64,000 nt of DNA from Actinomadura citrea (GCF_013409045.1 NZ_JACCBT010000001.1:4836001-4900000); one strand, 5' to 3'; numbered from the stretch's first letter, positions 43,432 to 52,999 are shown. Notes: generated from the letters alone by a model not told the origin. Numbers and translations are program-made.

Positions 43432-44391
43432 ATGAAGGAGCGTCACCTCGGGCGGAGCGGGCTGCTGGTGTCCCGGCTGGGACTCGGCACCATGACCTGG
43501 GGCCAGGACACCGCCCCGGACGAGGCGGCCGCGCAGCTCATCGCCTTCGTGGAGGCCGGGGGCACCCTGGTCGACACCGCCGACGTCTACAGCGACGGCG
43601 ACAGCGAGCGCATCCTCGGCCACCTGCTGCGCGAACTGGTCGACCGCGACGACCTCGTCGTCGCGACCAAGGCCGCGATCCGGCCGAACGGACGCTACGA
43701 CGGCTCGCGCCGGCACCTGCTGCGCGCCCTCGACGCCTCCCTCGACCGCATGGACCTCGACCACGTCGACCTGTGGCAGCTGCACGTCTACGACCCGAAC
43801 ACGCCGCTGGAGGAGACGCTCTCGGCGCTGGACGAGGCGGTCTCCTCGGGCCGGGCCCGGTACGTCGGGGTCTCCAACTACGCGGGCTGGCAGGTCGCCA
43901 AGGCCGCCGCTTGGCAGCGGGCCTGGCCGGGCCGCGCGCCCGTGGTGTCCGCGCAACTGGAGTACTCGCTGCTGCGCCGCGACATCGAGCGGGAGGTCGT
44001 GCCCGCGGCGCTGGACGCCGGGGCGGGCCTGCTGCCGTGGTCGCCGCTCGGCCGCGGCGTCCTCACCGGCAAGTACCGCACCGGCATTCCCGCCGGGTCG
44101 CGCGCCGCCGCGCCGCACTTCGCCGAGTTCGTCCAGCCGTACCTGGACGAGGAGTGCGCCCGCATCGTGGAGTCCGTGGTGACCGCCGCCGAGGGCCTCG
44201 GGCGCTCCCCGCTCGCCGTGGCGCTCGCGTGGGTCCGCGACCGGGAGGGCGTCGCCGCGCCGATCGTCGGCGCGCGGACCGCGGCGCAGCTCGGCGCGAT
44301 CCTGGAGAGCGAGGAGGTCACGCTGCCGCACGAGATCCGCGGGGCGCTGGACGACGTCTCCGATCTCTCCGACACGACCTCCCACCCGTGA
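43432..44391 (+). CDS. Aldo/keto reductase
   Basis: 319 residues, TIM-barrel NADPH-dependent oxidoreductase. The catalytic tetrad is visible: Asp and Tyr in TLVDTADVYSDGDSE, Lys in LVVATKAAI, His in WQLHVYDPN. Cofactor-binding strands include YVGVSNYAGWQ, LLPWSPLGRGVLTGKY and the C-terminal PIVGARTAAQLGA. It probably reduces a carbonyl compound; the substrate cannot be told. Single-gene unit followed by an 81-base gap. Confidence 0.93.
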   Translation: MKERHLGRSGLLVSRLGLGTMTWGQDTAPDEAAAQLIAFVEAGGTLVDTADVYSDGDSERILGHLLRELVDRDDLVVATKAAIRPNGRYDGSRRHLLRALDASLDRMDLDHVDLWQLHVYDPNTPLEETLSALDEAVSSGRARYVGVSNYAGWQVAKAAAWQRAWPGRAPVVSAQLEYSLLRRDIEREVVPAALDAGAGLLPWSPLGRGVLTGKYRTGIPAGSRAAAPHFAEFVQPYLDEECARIVESVVTAAEGLGRSPLAVALAWVRDREGVAAPIVGARTAAQLGAILESEEVTLPHEIRGALDDVSDLSDTTSHP

Positions 44392-44472
44392 TTCGTCCGT
44401 GAACCCCGGGGCCGTCCGTGGCACGCTCTGGACGGTCCACCGCCAACCGAGATCAGCCGTGACGGGAAGCCC

Positions 44473-46368
44473 GTGACCGACACCCCTGACCAGACCCCCA
44501 CCCCCGCCGAGCGCAAGGCGCGCGCCGAGGCCGCCATGCGCGCGGCCGAGGCCGCCGCCGGCGCGCTCGACGGGCCGGACGCCTCCAAGCCCGCGCCGGC
44601 GCCGCCGCCGCCCGAGCCCGCCGGGAGCCCGGAGGAGGGCCTGCGCGCCCTCGGCGGGCTGTTCGCCGAGACGGGCGTGCCCGCCGCGCTCGCCTCCCGC
44701 GCCGTGGCGCGGCTCGGGCCCGGCGCCGCCGGGCGGCTGCGCGACGACCCGTGGCGCCTGCTGAGCGTCCCCGGCGTCCAGCCCGGTCAGGCCGACCATT
44801 TCGCCCGTGCCCTGCTCGGCGAGGACGCCCGTCCCGACGACCCCCGCCGCGGCGGGGCCCTCGTCCTGCACCTGCTGACGGAGGCGGCCCGCCAGGGCCA
44901 CACGGTCACGCCCGCCGCCGACGTGCTGTCCGCGTTGGAGCGCCTGCGCTTCCCCGATCCGCGGCGCGCCGTCGAGGCGGCGCTGGACGAGGCGGAGGTC
45001 CTGTCCCTCACCGAGGAGCCCGAGTTCGACGAGGAGACCTTCGAGGAGGACGCGGAGCCGCCGGAGCCGGAGGAGACGCTCGGCCCGGCGCGGTGGGCGC
45101 TCGCGGAGGAGGCGGCGGCCGAGGGGTTCCAGCGCCTGACGCTCACCGCCGCGCCGCTGCTGGACGACGCGGCTCTGAAGGGCCTGCGCGACGGGCTCCC
45201 CGAAGACCGCTCGCTGGCCCTCACCGCCGCGCTGCGCACCGGTGTGAGCATCCTGAGCGGCGCGCCGGACGACGTCGCGCGCATGGTCGCCGAGATCGCC
45301 TCGGCCGCGGCGTCGCAGGGCGTCCGCACGGCCGTGGCGGCGCCCACCGACCGCGCCGCCGCCGATCTGGCGGCCGCCGGCCCCGGCGGGGCGGCGGAGG
45401 GCCTCGCGGTCACCAGCCTGCACCGGCTGCTGGAGCCGCGCGAGGACCCGTCGGCCGCGCCCGGGGCCGTCGTCTACGGGCGCGGCGAGCAGCGGCCCTT
45501 CGACCTCGACCTGGTGATCGTGACGGACGGCGCGGCGCTCGACGTCGAACTGTGCGCGGTGCTGGCCGAGGCGTGCCCCGACGGCGCCCACCTCGTGCTG
45601 TGCCGCGAGCAGGGCGCCCCGCCGCCCGCCGGGCCCGGCCGGCCGCTGGACGACCTGGAGGCGTCGGAGACGGTGCCCGTCGTGACGCTGGACGCCGAGC
45701 CGCCGTCCGGCCCGCTCGGCGCGCTCACCGAGGCGGTGCGCGGCGGCGAACTGGCCGCCGTGGACGCCCCCGGCCGCGAGGTCGTCATCGTGCCCGCCGA
45801 GGACGCCGGCGAGGCGGTGCACCGGGCCGTCCAGCTCGTCGCCGACTCGATCCCCCGCGCCCTCGGCATCCCCGTGGAGGACGTCCAGGTCGTCGCCCCG
45901 GCGGCGGGCGGGGACGCGGGCGCGGGCGCCCTGAACGCCGCGCTGAAGGCCCGGCTGAACCCCGGCCCCGGCGCGTTCGGCGGCATGGACCCCGGCGACC
46001 GCGTGGTCGTCGCCGCGCCGCTCCCGCAGGCCCCGCTCGGCGAGACGGGCGTGGTGACCGGCGGCGGCCCGCACGGGCTGGAGGTCGACTTCCCGGGCGG
46101 CGCCGCGGTCGTCGCCCCGGCGGAGGCGTCCCGGCTGCGGCACGGCTGGGCGGTGCCGGTGGCGCTCGCGCGCGGAACGCGGCGTCCCGCCGTGGTCGCG
46201 GTCCTGGCCGCGGACGGCCTGTCGCGGCCGCTGGTGGCCACCGCGTTCGGGCTCGCGCGCCGCCACCTGTCCGTCGTGCAGGCGGCCGGACCCGCGCTGG
46301 CCAGGGCCGTCCGCGAGGACGGGGCTCCCGTGCGGCGCACGAGGCTCGCGCGGCTGGTGGCCCCGTGA
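44473..46368 (+). CDS. RecD2-like protein with degenerate helicase motifs
   Basis: 631 residues. The architecture follows RecD2: helix-hairpin-helix region (about 55-125, LRDDPWRLLSVPGVQPGQADHF), a winged-helix-like segment and two RecA-like domains. Motif Ia is kept (VAAPTDRAA, 288-296), but the Walker A position reads SGAPDDVAR (262-270) instead of GGPGTGKT, Walker B reads VIVTDGAALD (348-357) instead of DEAS, the DQLP-VGPG motif is REQGAPPPAGPG, and the C-terminal HKSQG-type motif is VALARGTRR. It therefore cannot hydrolyse ATP in the usual way. The frame is intact with normal codon use, so it looks like a maintained pseudo-enzyme, not a pseudogene. Function unknown. Confidence 0.75.
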   Translation: MTDTPDQTPTPAERKARAEAAMRAAEAAAGALDGPDASKPAPAPPPPEPAGSPEEGLRALGGLFAETGVPAALASRAVARLGPGAAGRLRDDPWRLLSVPGVQPGQADHFARALLGEDARPDDPRRGGALVLHLLTEAARQGHTVTPAADVLSALERLRFPDPRRAVEAALDEAEVLSLTEEPEFDEETFEEDAEPPEPEETLGPARWALAEEAAAEGFQRLTLTAAPLLDDAALKGLRDGLPEDRSLALTAALRTGVSILSGAPDDVARMVAEIASAAASQGVRTAVAAPTDRAAADLAAAGPGGAAEGLAVTSLHRLLEPREDPSAAPGAVVYGRGEQRPFDLDLVIVTDGAALDVELCAVLAEACPDGAHLVLCREQGAPPPAGPGRPLDDLEASETVPVVTLDAEPPSGPLGALTEAVRGGELAAVDAPGREVVIVPAEDAGEAVHRAVQLVADSIPRALGIPVEDVQVVAPAAGGDAGAGALNAALKARLNPGPGAFGGMDPGDRVVVAAPLPQAPLGETGVVTGGGPHGLEVDFPGGAAVVAPAEASRLRHGWAVPVALARGTRRPAVVAVLAADGLSRPLVATAFGLARRHLSVVQAAGPALARAVREDGAPVRRTRLARLVAP

Positions 46369-46470
46369 GGTACTGACGGGTAAAGAAACCCCCGTGTCGC
46401 GGTTTACGGACGGCCCCGTATGGGACACGATGTCAACAAGGGTCAGGACGGCATCGGGTGGAGGAACGAC

Positions 46471-47100
46471 ATGCCCCAGCGGCTCAGGCGGCTCGGAACG
46501 GCGTCCGCGGCGGTCTCGGCGGGGGCGCTCGTCCTGGTCCTCGCCGCCCCGGCGGCCGAGGCGGCGGCGGAGACGTGCAAGAAGGGCGTCGACCCCGAGA
46601 GCACGGTCGAGAACTGGAAGTGCAACCTCGGCAACCTGCGCGAGGCGATCACTCCGAAGAGCCCCACGCCGGCGCCGCCGCCCAAGACCGTGAAGCCCGT
46701 CCCTGAGAAGTCCACGAAGAAGACGAGGACGCCGGCCAAGGCGCCCGCCAAGGCCCCGCGCAAGGCCCCCTCGGCGCCGGGCGGCGGGCGGGCGACGGCG
46801 GGCGGCCCGGCCCCGATGACGGGGCCGGGCGGCCTCAAGCCCTACTCCGGGCAGACCCCGGCCACCGCGGCGGGGCTGCCGGGCGTCCTGCCCACCCCTG
46901 AGATCGCGGCCGACCCGAACGCCCCCGGCGGGACGGCCGCCATGCCGCAGACCCGCCTCATCTCCCCCGTGGCCGCCTCCGGCCAGGACAACGGCCAGAT
47001 GATGCTGGTCGCCGCCGCGGCCGGGGCCGCCGGGGCGGTGGGCGCGCTCAACATGAGCGTCGCGGGCCGCGCCCTCCGGCGCCGGCGCGGCGCTCGCTGA
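46471..47100 (+). CDS. Secreted Pro/Lys-rich protein with C-terminal membrane anchor
   Basis: 209 residues from ATG 46471 with GGAGGA upstream. A signal peptide (RRLGTASAAVSAGALVLVLA, cleavage after AEAAA) precedes a short domain with two cysteines (ETCKKG, WKCNLG), a Pro/Lys/Thr-rich wall-spanning stretch (about 60-130) and a C-terminal hydrophobic helix ending RRRRGAR. The tail resembles a sortase signal but no LPxTG-type motif precedes the helix, so it is probably membrane-anchored. Family unknown. Confidence 0.7.
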   Translation: MPQRLRRLGTASAAVSAGALVLVLAAPAAEAAAETCKKGVDPESTVENWKCNLGNLREAITPKSPTPAPPPKTVKPVPEKSTKKTRTPAKAPAKAPRKAPSAPGGGRATAGGPAPMTGPGGLKPYSGQTPATAAGLPGVLPTPEIAADPNAPGGTAAMPQTRLISPVAASGQDNGQMMLVAAAAGAAGAVGALNMSVAGRALRRRRGAR

Positions 47101-47124
47101 GCACGAGACTGCGGCCGGCGGAGG

Positions 47125-47913
47125 TCACGCGGACGCGCCGCCGATGGAGTGCAGACCGCCGTCGACGTGGACGATCTCGCCCGTCGTCGCGGGGAACCAG
47201 TCCGACAGCAGGGCCGCGCAGGCGCGGGCGGTGGGCTCGCTGTCCTTGATGTCCCAGCCGAGCGGGGCCGCCTTCGGCCACATGTCGGTCATGCCCTCGA
47301 AGCCGGGGATGCTCTTGGCCGCCATCGTCGCGAGCGGGCCCGCCGCGACGAGGTTCACCCGGATGCCCTGCGGGCCCAGGTACTTGGCCAGGTAGCGGGC
47401 GCACGACTCCAGGCCGGCCTTGGCCACGCCCATCCAGTCGTACACCGGCCACGCCTTGGTGGCGTCGAAGTCGAGGCCGACGACCGAGCCGCCGTCCTTC
47501 ATCAGCGGCAGGCACGCCATCGTCAGCGACTTCAGCGAGTACGCCGAGGCGTGCACGGCGGTGGCGACGTCCTCCCACGGCGTCTCCAGGAAGTTCCCGC
47601 CGAGCGCGGTCTGCGGCGCGAAGGCGATCGCGTGCATCACGCCGTCGAGGCGGTCGAAGCCGCTGTCGCGCAAATTCCCGGCGAGGGCGCCCAGCTGGTC
47701 GGCGTCGGTCACGTCGAGCTCCAGCACCGGCGGCGGGTCGTCGGGGCCGGACGGCAGCCGCTTGGCGGTCCGCTGCGTGAGCGTCGGCCGCGGGTAGGCG
47801 GTCAGCACCACCTCGGCGCCCTGCTCCTGCGCGATCCGCGCGACGTGGAAGCCGATGGAGGCGTCGGTGAGGACGCCGGTGACGAGGATGCGCTTGCCTT
47901 CGAGGATTCCCAT
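47125..47913 (-). CDS. fabI: Enoyl-ACP reductase, InhA/FabI type
   Basis: 262 residues, last reduction of fatty-acid elongation, NADH-dependent. It closely resembles mycobacterial InhA: GVLTDASIGFHVARIAQEQGA (InhA has [21 protein letters not shown]), the YxxMxxxK catalytic set in YDWMGVAKAGLES, and GIRVNLVAAGPLATMAAKSIPGF. It starts six bases after fabG ends, reproducing the mabA-inhA operon order. Confidence 0.95.
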   Translation of the reverse strand: MGILEGKRILVTGVLTDASIGFHVARIAQEQGAEVVLTAYPRPTLTQRTAKRLPSGPDDPPPVLELDVTDADQLGALAGNLRDSGFDRLDGVMHAIAFAPQTALGGNFLETPWEDVATAVHASAYSLKSLTMACLPLMKDGGSVVGLDFDATKAWPVYDWMGVAKAGLESCARYLAKYLGPQGIRVNLVAAGPLATMAAKSIPGFEGMTDMWPKAAPLGWDIKDSEPTARACAALLSDWFPATTGEIVHVDGGLHSIGGASA

Positions 47914-47918
47914 GACTG

Positions 47919-48665
<747 letters not shown>

Positions 48666-48768
48666 CTAGCGGCCCGCGCACCCGCTGCGGATGTGCCGAA
48701 TCGACAAGATCCGCTCACCTCCCTTTGTTCGGGCGGCGCGCGGCCCCCGCCGGGACGGGCGCGGACGG

Positions 48769-48774
48769 TAGGTT
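48769..48774 (+). promoter_or_regulatory. Leaderless -10 box of tldD
   Basis: TAGGTT seven bases before GTG 48782. The spacer is itself GGAGG-like, so both leadered and leaderless initiation are possible. Confidence 0.4.
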
Positions 48775-48781
48775 GCGGAGG

Positions 48782-50281
48782 GTGCATGACATCGATCCCG
48801 CCTTCACCGCGCTGCCGCTTCGCGCGCTGGCCGACGCGGCGCTGTCCCGCGCCAGGGAGCTGGGCGCAGAGCACGCCGACTTCCGCCTGGAGCGCATCCG
48901 CAGCCAGACACTCCGCCTCCACGACGCCGCCCTGGAGACCGCCCTGGACGCCGACGACGTCGGGCTGTCGGTCAGGGTCGTCAAGGACGGCACCTGGGGC
49001 TTCGCCGCCGGCATCGACCTGACGCCCGAGGGCGCCGCCGGCGTCGCCGCGCGGGCGGTGGAGGTCGCCGCCGTCGCCAGGGCCGTCAACCGCGAGCCCA
49101 TCGAGCTGGCGCCCGAGCCCGTCCACGGGGAGCGCACCTGGGTCTCCGCCTACGAGACCGATCCGTTCGAGGTGCCGACCGCCGACAAGGTCGCGCTGCT
49201 GGCGGGCTGGAGCCGCCGGCTGCTCGGCGACGACCGCGTCGACCACGTCGACGCGACCCTGCTGCAGGTCAAGGAGAACAAGTTCTTCGCCGACCTCGCC
49301 GGCACGGTCACGACACAGCAGCGCGTCCGGCTGCACCCCGTCGTCAACGCCGTGGGCATCGCCGGCGGCCTGTTCGACACGATGCGGACGCTGGCGCCGC
49401 CCGCCGGGTACGGGTGGGAGTGGCTGTCGGGCGAGCACTGGGACTGGGACGGCGAGCTCGCCCGCATCCCCGAACTGCTCGCCGAGAAGCTCGCCGCGCC
49501 GTCGGTGGAGCCGGGCGTGTACGACGTCGTCGTCGACCCGTCCAACCTGTGGCTGACGATCCACGAGTCGATCGGGCACGCCACCGAGCTGGACCGGGCG
49601 CTCGGCTACGAGGCCGCCTACGCGGGCACGTCGTTCGCCACGCCCGACAAGCTCGGGACCCTGCAGTACGGCTCCAAGGTCATGAACATCACCGGGGACC
49701 GGACGGCCGAGCACGGCCTGGCCACCGTCGGCTACGACGACGAGGGCGTGCAGGCCCAGTCGTTCGACATCGTCTCCGAGGGCCTGTTCACCGGCTACCA
49801 GACCGACCGGCGCATCGCCCGCCTCACCGGCGCCGAACGCTCGAACGGCTGCGCGTTCGCCGACGCCGCGTCCAGCATGCCGATCCAGCGGATGGCGAAC
49901 GTCTCGCTCAAGCCCGCCGAGGGCGGCCCGTCCACCGACGAGCTGATCTCCGGGGTCGAGCGCGGCATCTACATCGTCGGCGACAAGAGCTGGTCGATCG
50001 ACATGCAGCGCCACAACTTCCAGTTCACCGGGCAGCGGTTCTTCCGCATCGAGAACGGGCGCCTCGCCGGGCAGCTCCGCGACGTCGCCTACCAGGCGAC
50101 CACCACCGACTTCTGGAACTCGATGGAGGCCGTCGGCGGGCCGCAGACCTACGTGCTCGGCGGCGCGTTCAACTGCGGCAAGGGCCAGCCGGGGCAGGTC
50201 GCGCCGGTCAGCCACGGCTGCCCTTCGGCGCTGTTCCGGGGCGTCAACATCCTCAACGCGCTGAAGGAGGCCGGCCAGTGA
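48782..50281 (+). CDS. tldD: TldD metalloprotease subunit
   Basis: 499 residues, PmbA/TldD family. The zinc motif HESIGH (261-266) and downstream ligand region (NGCAFADAASSMPIQRM) are intact, and the C-terminal GGAFNCGKGQPGQVAPVSHGCP fits the catalytic TldD side. TldD/TldE heterodimers cleave unstructured peptides, process some ribosomal peptides and degrade antitoxins in other bacteria. Its stop overlaps the tldE GTG (GTGA), so the two are coupled. Confidence 0.94.
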   Translation: MHDIDPAFTALPLRALADAALSRARELGAEHADFRLERIRSQTLRLHDAALETALDADDVGLSVRVVKDGTWGFAAGIDLTPEGAAGVAARAVEVAAVARAVNREPIELAPEPVHGERTWVSAYETDPFEVPTADKVALLAGWSRRLLGDDRVDHVDATLLQVKENKFFADLAGTVTTQQRVRLHPVVNAVGIAGGLFDTMRTLAPPAGYGWEWLSGEHWDWDGELARIPELLAEKLAAPSVEPGVYDVVVDPSNLWLTIHESIGHATELDRALGYEAAYAGTSFATPDKLGTLQYGSKVMNITGDRTAEHGLATVGYDDEGVQAQSFDIVSEGLFTGYQTDRRIARLTGAERSNGCAFADAASSMPIQRMANVSLKPAEGGPSTDELISGVERGIYIVGDKSWSIDMQRHNFQFTGQRFFRIENGRLAGQLRDVAYQATTTDFWNSMEAVGGPQTYVLGGAFNCGKGQPGQVAPVSHGCPSALFRGVNILNALKEAGQ

Positions 50282-51669
50282 GCACGATCAGGCCGCAGGA
50301 GGCCGTCGAGCGGGCCCTGTCGCTGTCGCGCGCCGACGACTGCGTCGTCATCGCCGACGAGGCGAGCACCGCGAACCTGCGGTGGGCGGGCAACACCCTC
50401 ACCACCAACGGCGTGACCCGCTCCAGCCGCCTCACCGTCATCGCGCTGCGGAACACCGCGGACGGCGTGGCGGCGGGCGTGGTGTCGCGGTCGGCCGTCG
50501 ACGCCGACGGCATCGAGGAGCTGGTGCGCGCCGCGGAGGCCGACGCCGCCGGCAACGAGGCCGCCGAGGACGCCCGGCCGCTGGTCGCCGAGGGGCCGCC
50601 CGGCGGCGCCGCCGGATGGGACGACGAGCCCGCCGAGACCGGGATCGGGGTGTTCGAGGGCTTCGCTCCCGCGCTGGGCGAGGCGTTCGCCGCCGCGCAG
50701 GCCGGCGACCGGCGTCTGTACGGGTTCGCCAACCACGTCCTCACCTCGACGTTCCTCGGCTCCTCGGCGGGGCTGCGGCTGCGCCACGACCAGCCCACGG
50801 GGCTGCTGGAGCTGAACGCCAAGGGCGCGGGCGGCTCGGCGTGGGCGGGCGTCGGCACCCGCGACTTCACCGACGTCGACGTCCCCGCCCTCACCGGCGA
50901 CCTCACCCGGCGGCTGGAGTGGGGCGAGCGGCGCGTCGAGCTGCCGGCCGGGCGGTACGAGACGATCCTGCCGCCGTCCGCCGTCGCCGACCTGATGATC
51001 TACCTGTACTGGTCGGCGGGCGCCCAGGACGCGCAGGACGGCCGGACGGTGTTCAGCGCCCCCGGCGGCGGCACCCGCGTCGGGGAGCGGCTCGCGGACC
51101 TGCCGGTCACCCTGTCCAGCGACCCGGCCGCCCCGGGCATGCAGTGCGCCCCGTTCGTCATCGCGCACGCCTCCAGCCGCGAGTCCTCGGTGTTCGACAA
51201 CGGGCTCGCGCTCGGCGCCACCGACTGGATCCGCGAGGGGACCCTCGCGTCCCTCGCCCAGACCCGGCACTCCGCCGAGCGCACCGGGCTGCCGCTCACC
51301 CCCGCCGTCGACAACCTGGCGATGAGGGGGCCGGACGGCGGCGCGTCCCTGGAGGAGATGGTCGCCCGTACCGAGCGCGGGCTGCTGCTGACCTGCCTCT
51401 GGTACATCCGGGAGGTCGACCCGCAGAGCCTGCTGCTGACCGGCCTCACCCGCGACGGCGTCTACCTCGTCGAGGACGGCGAGGTCGTCGGGGCCGTGAA
51501 CAACTTCCGGTTCAACGAGAGCCCCGTCGACCTGCTGTCGCGGATCGCCGAGGTCGGCGAGACCGGGCCGACGCTGCCGCGCGAGTGGTCGGACTACTTC
51601 ACCCGCGCCGCCATGCCGGCGATCCGGGTCCCCGACTTCCACATGTCGACGGTGAGCCAGGCCACCTGA
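50278..51669 (+). CDS. tldE: TldE/PmbA protease partner subunit
   Basis: 463 residues. It aligns with TldD in the N-terminal half (LRWAGNTLTTNGVTRSSRLTVIAL) but lacks HExxxH, as expected for the non-catalytic TldE partner. The C-terminal region (LLLTCLWYIREVDPQSLLLTGLTRDGVYLVEDGE) is typical. GTG 50278 overlaps the tldD stop. Ends before a 97-base gap to the convergent dodecin gene. Confidence 0.93.
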   Translation: MSTIRPQEAVERALSLSRADDCVVIADEASTANLRWAGNTLTTNGVTRSSRLTVIALRNTADGVAAGVVSRSAVDADGIEELVRAAEADAAGNEAAEDARPLVAEGPPGGAAGWDDEPAETGIGVFEGFAPALGEAFAAAQAGDRRLYGFANHVLTSTFLGSSAGLRLRHDQPTGLLELNAKGAGGSAWAGVGTRDFTDVDVPALTGDLTRRLEWGERRVELPAGRYETILPPSAVADLMIYLYWSAGAQDAQDGRTVFSAPGGGTRVGERLADLPVTLSSDPAAPGMQCAPFVIAHASSRESSVFDNGLALGATDWIREGTLASLAQTRHSAERTGLPLTPAVDNLAMRGPDGGASLEEMVARTERGLLLTCLWYIREVDPQSLLLTGLTRDGVYLVEDGEVVGAVNNFRFNESPVDLLSRIAEVGETGPTLPREWSDYFTRAAMPAIRVPDFHMSTVSQAT

Positions 51670-51766
51670 GCCGTCGCGGCCGGGGACGTCGGGAGCACGC
51701 GCCGGCGCCCCCGGCCGCGGCGGTCCGGACACCGGGCGGCACCCGGCGCCGGGCCCGGCGCGCGCG

Positions 51767-51979
51767 TCAGCCGTCCTCCAGGCGGAAGCCGACCTTCATG
51801 GTGACCTGGAAGTGGCCCACCTCACCGTCCTCGATGTGGCCGCGGACCTCGGTCACCTCGAACCAGTCCAGGTGCCGCAGGGTCTGCGAGGCGCGCCGGA
51901 CGCCGTTGCGTATCGCGGCATCGACGGACTCCGGCGAGGTCCCCACGATCTCGGTCACGCGGTACGTGCGATCGGTCAT
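51767..51979 (-). CDS. Dodecin flavin-binding protein
   Basis: 70 residues from ATG 51979 with GGAGGA upstream. Dodecin signature: YRVTEIVGTSPESVDAAIRN, then RHLDWFEVTEVRGHIEDG with the flavin-stacking Trp, and VGHFQVTMKVGFRLED. Twelve copies assemble into a hollow shell that stores flavin and limits flavin photochemistry. Divergent from the DUF3099 gene with 68 bases between starts. Confidence 0.94.
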   Translation of the reverse strand: MTDRTYRVTEIVGTSPESVDAAIRNGVRRASQTLRHLDWFEVTEVRGHIEDGEVGHFQVTMKVGFRLEDG

Positions 51980-52035
51980 CGATTCCTCCAGAGGTTTTGC
52001 CCCGTACTGCCGGTGCAGGTCGGACTCCATGGGCT

Positions 52036-52041
52036 TACCGT
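52036..52041 (+). promoter_or_regulatory. Leaderless -10 box of the DUF3099 gene
   Basis: TACCGT six bases before GTG 52048; an overlapping ATG at 52045 is only three bases away, so GTG is favoured. Confidence 0.4.
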
Positions 52042-52047
52042 GGAATG

Positions 52048-52383
52048 GTGAAGGTCAATCCCCGCCACCACCGCGAGCCGGCGGTCTACACGGTCACCGA
52101 CGCTCCCCGCCCCATGTCGGAGGACATCGGCCACCGCCAGCGCCGGTACCTGATGTCCATGGGCGTCCGCACGATCTGCTTCGTGGGGGCGGTGGTGGCC
52201 GCCGTCGCGGGTGCGCCGTGGTGGCTCGCGCTGCTCATGGTGGTCGGCGCCGCCGTGCTCCCCTACGTCGCCGTGATCTTCGCCAACGGAGGGCGCGAGC
52301 CGACCGCCCCGGCGGCTTACGACGACCGTCTTCGCGGGGAACAGAAGCCGGTTTCCGGACAGCGACCGGAAATCCGGTCGTGA
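52048..52383 (+). CDS. DUF3099 family small membrane protein
   Basis: 111 residues. A cytoplasmic N-terminus (EPAVYTVTDAPRPMSEDIGHRQRRYLMSMGVRT) is the conserved core of DUF3099, followed by two hydrophobic helices (about residues 45-63 and 66-85) and an Arg-rich tail. Function unknown; it is a common actinobacterial core gene. It ends eight bases before the -35 of the small RNA promoter. Confidence 0.85.
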   Translation: MKVNPRHHREPAVYTVTDAPRPMSEDIGHRQRRYLMSMGVRTICFVGAVVAAVAGAPWWLALLMVVGAAVLPYVAVIFANGGREPTAPAAYDDRLRGEQKPVSGQRPEIRS

Positions 52384-52390
52384 CATTCTC

Positions 52391-52422
52391 TTGACTAACC
52401 GCGGGGGGTTTCGGTGTACGAT
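52391..52422 (+). promoter_or_regulatory. Candidate promoter of the C-loop small RNA
   Basis: TTGACT (52391-52396) and TACGAT (52417-52422), separated by a rather long 20-base spacer. The predicted transcript start near 52429 coincides with the first hairpin arm. Confidence 0.5.
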
Positions 52423-52429
52423 TTGTACC

Positions 52430-52540
52430 GGCGCTCTGGTCCCCCGTCGGGGCGCCCTTGCCGGTGTTCCGGGCCCCCGTCGGAACACCGATGATGCGGC
52501 GCCGGGTGGATTGCCCCCGTATCCACCCGGCGCCGCTTTT
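52430..52540 (+). ncRNA. 6C-RNA-like small RNA with three C-loop hairpins
   Basis: About 111 bases. Hairpin 1: 10-bp stem (52430-52439 with 52447-52456, including G-U pairs), loop TCCCCCG. Hairpin 2: perfect 10-bp stem (52462-52471 with 52481-52490), loop GGCCCCCGT. Hairpin 3: perfect 16-bp stem (52496-52511 with 52521-52536), loop TGCCCCCGT, followed by TTTT as an intrinsic terminator. The actinobacterial 6C RNA family has two hairpins with C-rich loops (six or more Cs) near its 3' end, which fits hairpins 2 and 3, although only five Cs are present here and hairpin 1 is extra. C-rich loops are thought to pair with G-rich mRNA sites. Confidence 0.75.
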
Positions 52541-52687
52541 CACTTTCCGGGGTTTCCGCTGAAACTTCACGGCGTCGCGGATGACCTTCCCCGCACCTTC
52601 GCTTGACCGGCCGCCCGGCCGACGCACATCCCCGCGAGAACGCAAGCCCTCCCCGCTGTCCTGGTCCGGCCATGACCCGAAACCCGG

Positions 52688-52721
52688 CCCCGCCGAACCC
52701 CGCGCGCCCGGTTCGGCGGGG
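52688..52721. other. 12-bp perfect inverted repeat in the 52.5-53.1 kb gap
   Basis: Arms 52688-52699 and 52710-52721, 10-base loop. It lies in a 550-base stretch (52541-53091) where I see no credible gene; there is no U-tract. It could be a remnant terminator or part of the leader of the VWA gene. Confidence 0.45.
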
Positions 52722-52999
52722 GGCGGGGCGTTCCCGCGCGGGCACCCTCCGCCGGGACGGCCCGATCGTGGACCGATCCTTCCCCGCACCCGCTGCGTAC
52801 TGCTGAGCGGCACCACCGTCCCCGCGTCCCAGGGGAGGTTCCGTGGACCCGGATTCCGGCCGGACGACCGCCACCGCGTGGAACGCCCCGCGCCGCGCGC
52901 CGAGGCGCCCGGCCCGCCGTCCTGACCGCGCGTCCCCATCCCGGGCCTCCCGCCCCCTTGACGGAGGCGGCCGATGAGACGAACATCACAGCTGCCTCA

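Noticed and set aside
43417-46428. 1003-codon minus-strand frame spanning the aldo/keto reductase and RecD2-like genes
   Set aside because: Covers two sense genes and their gap; no motif and low-complexity composition.
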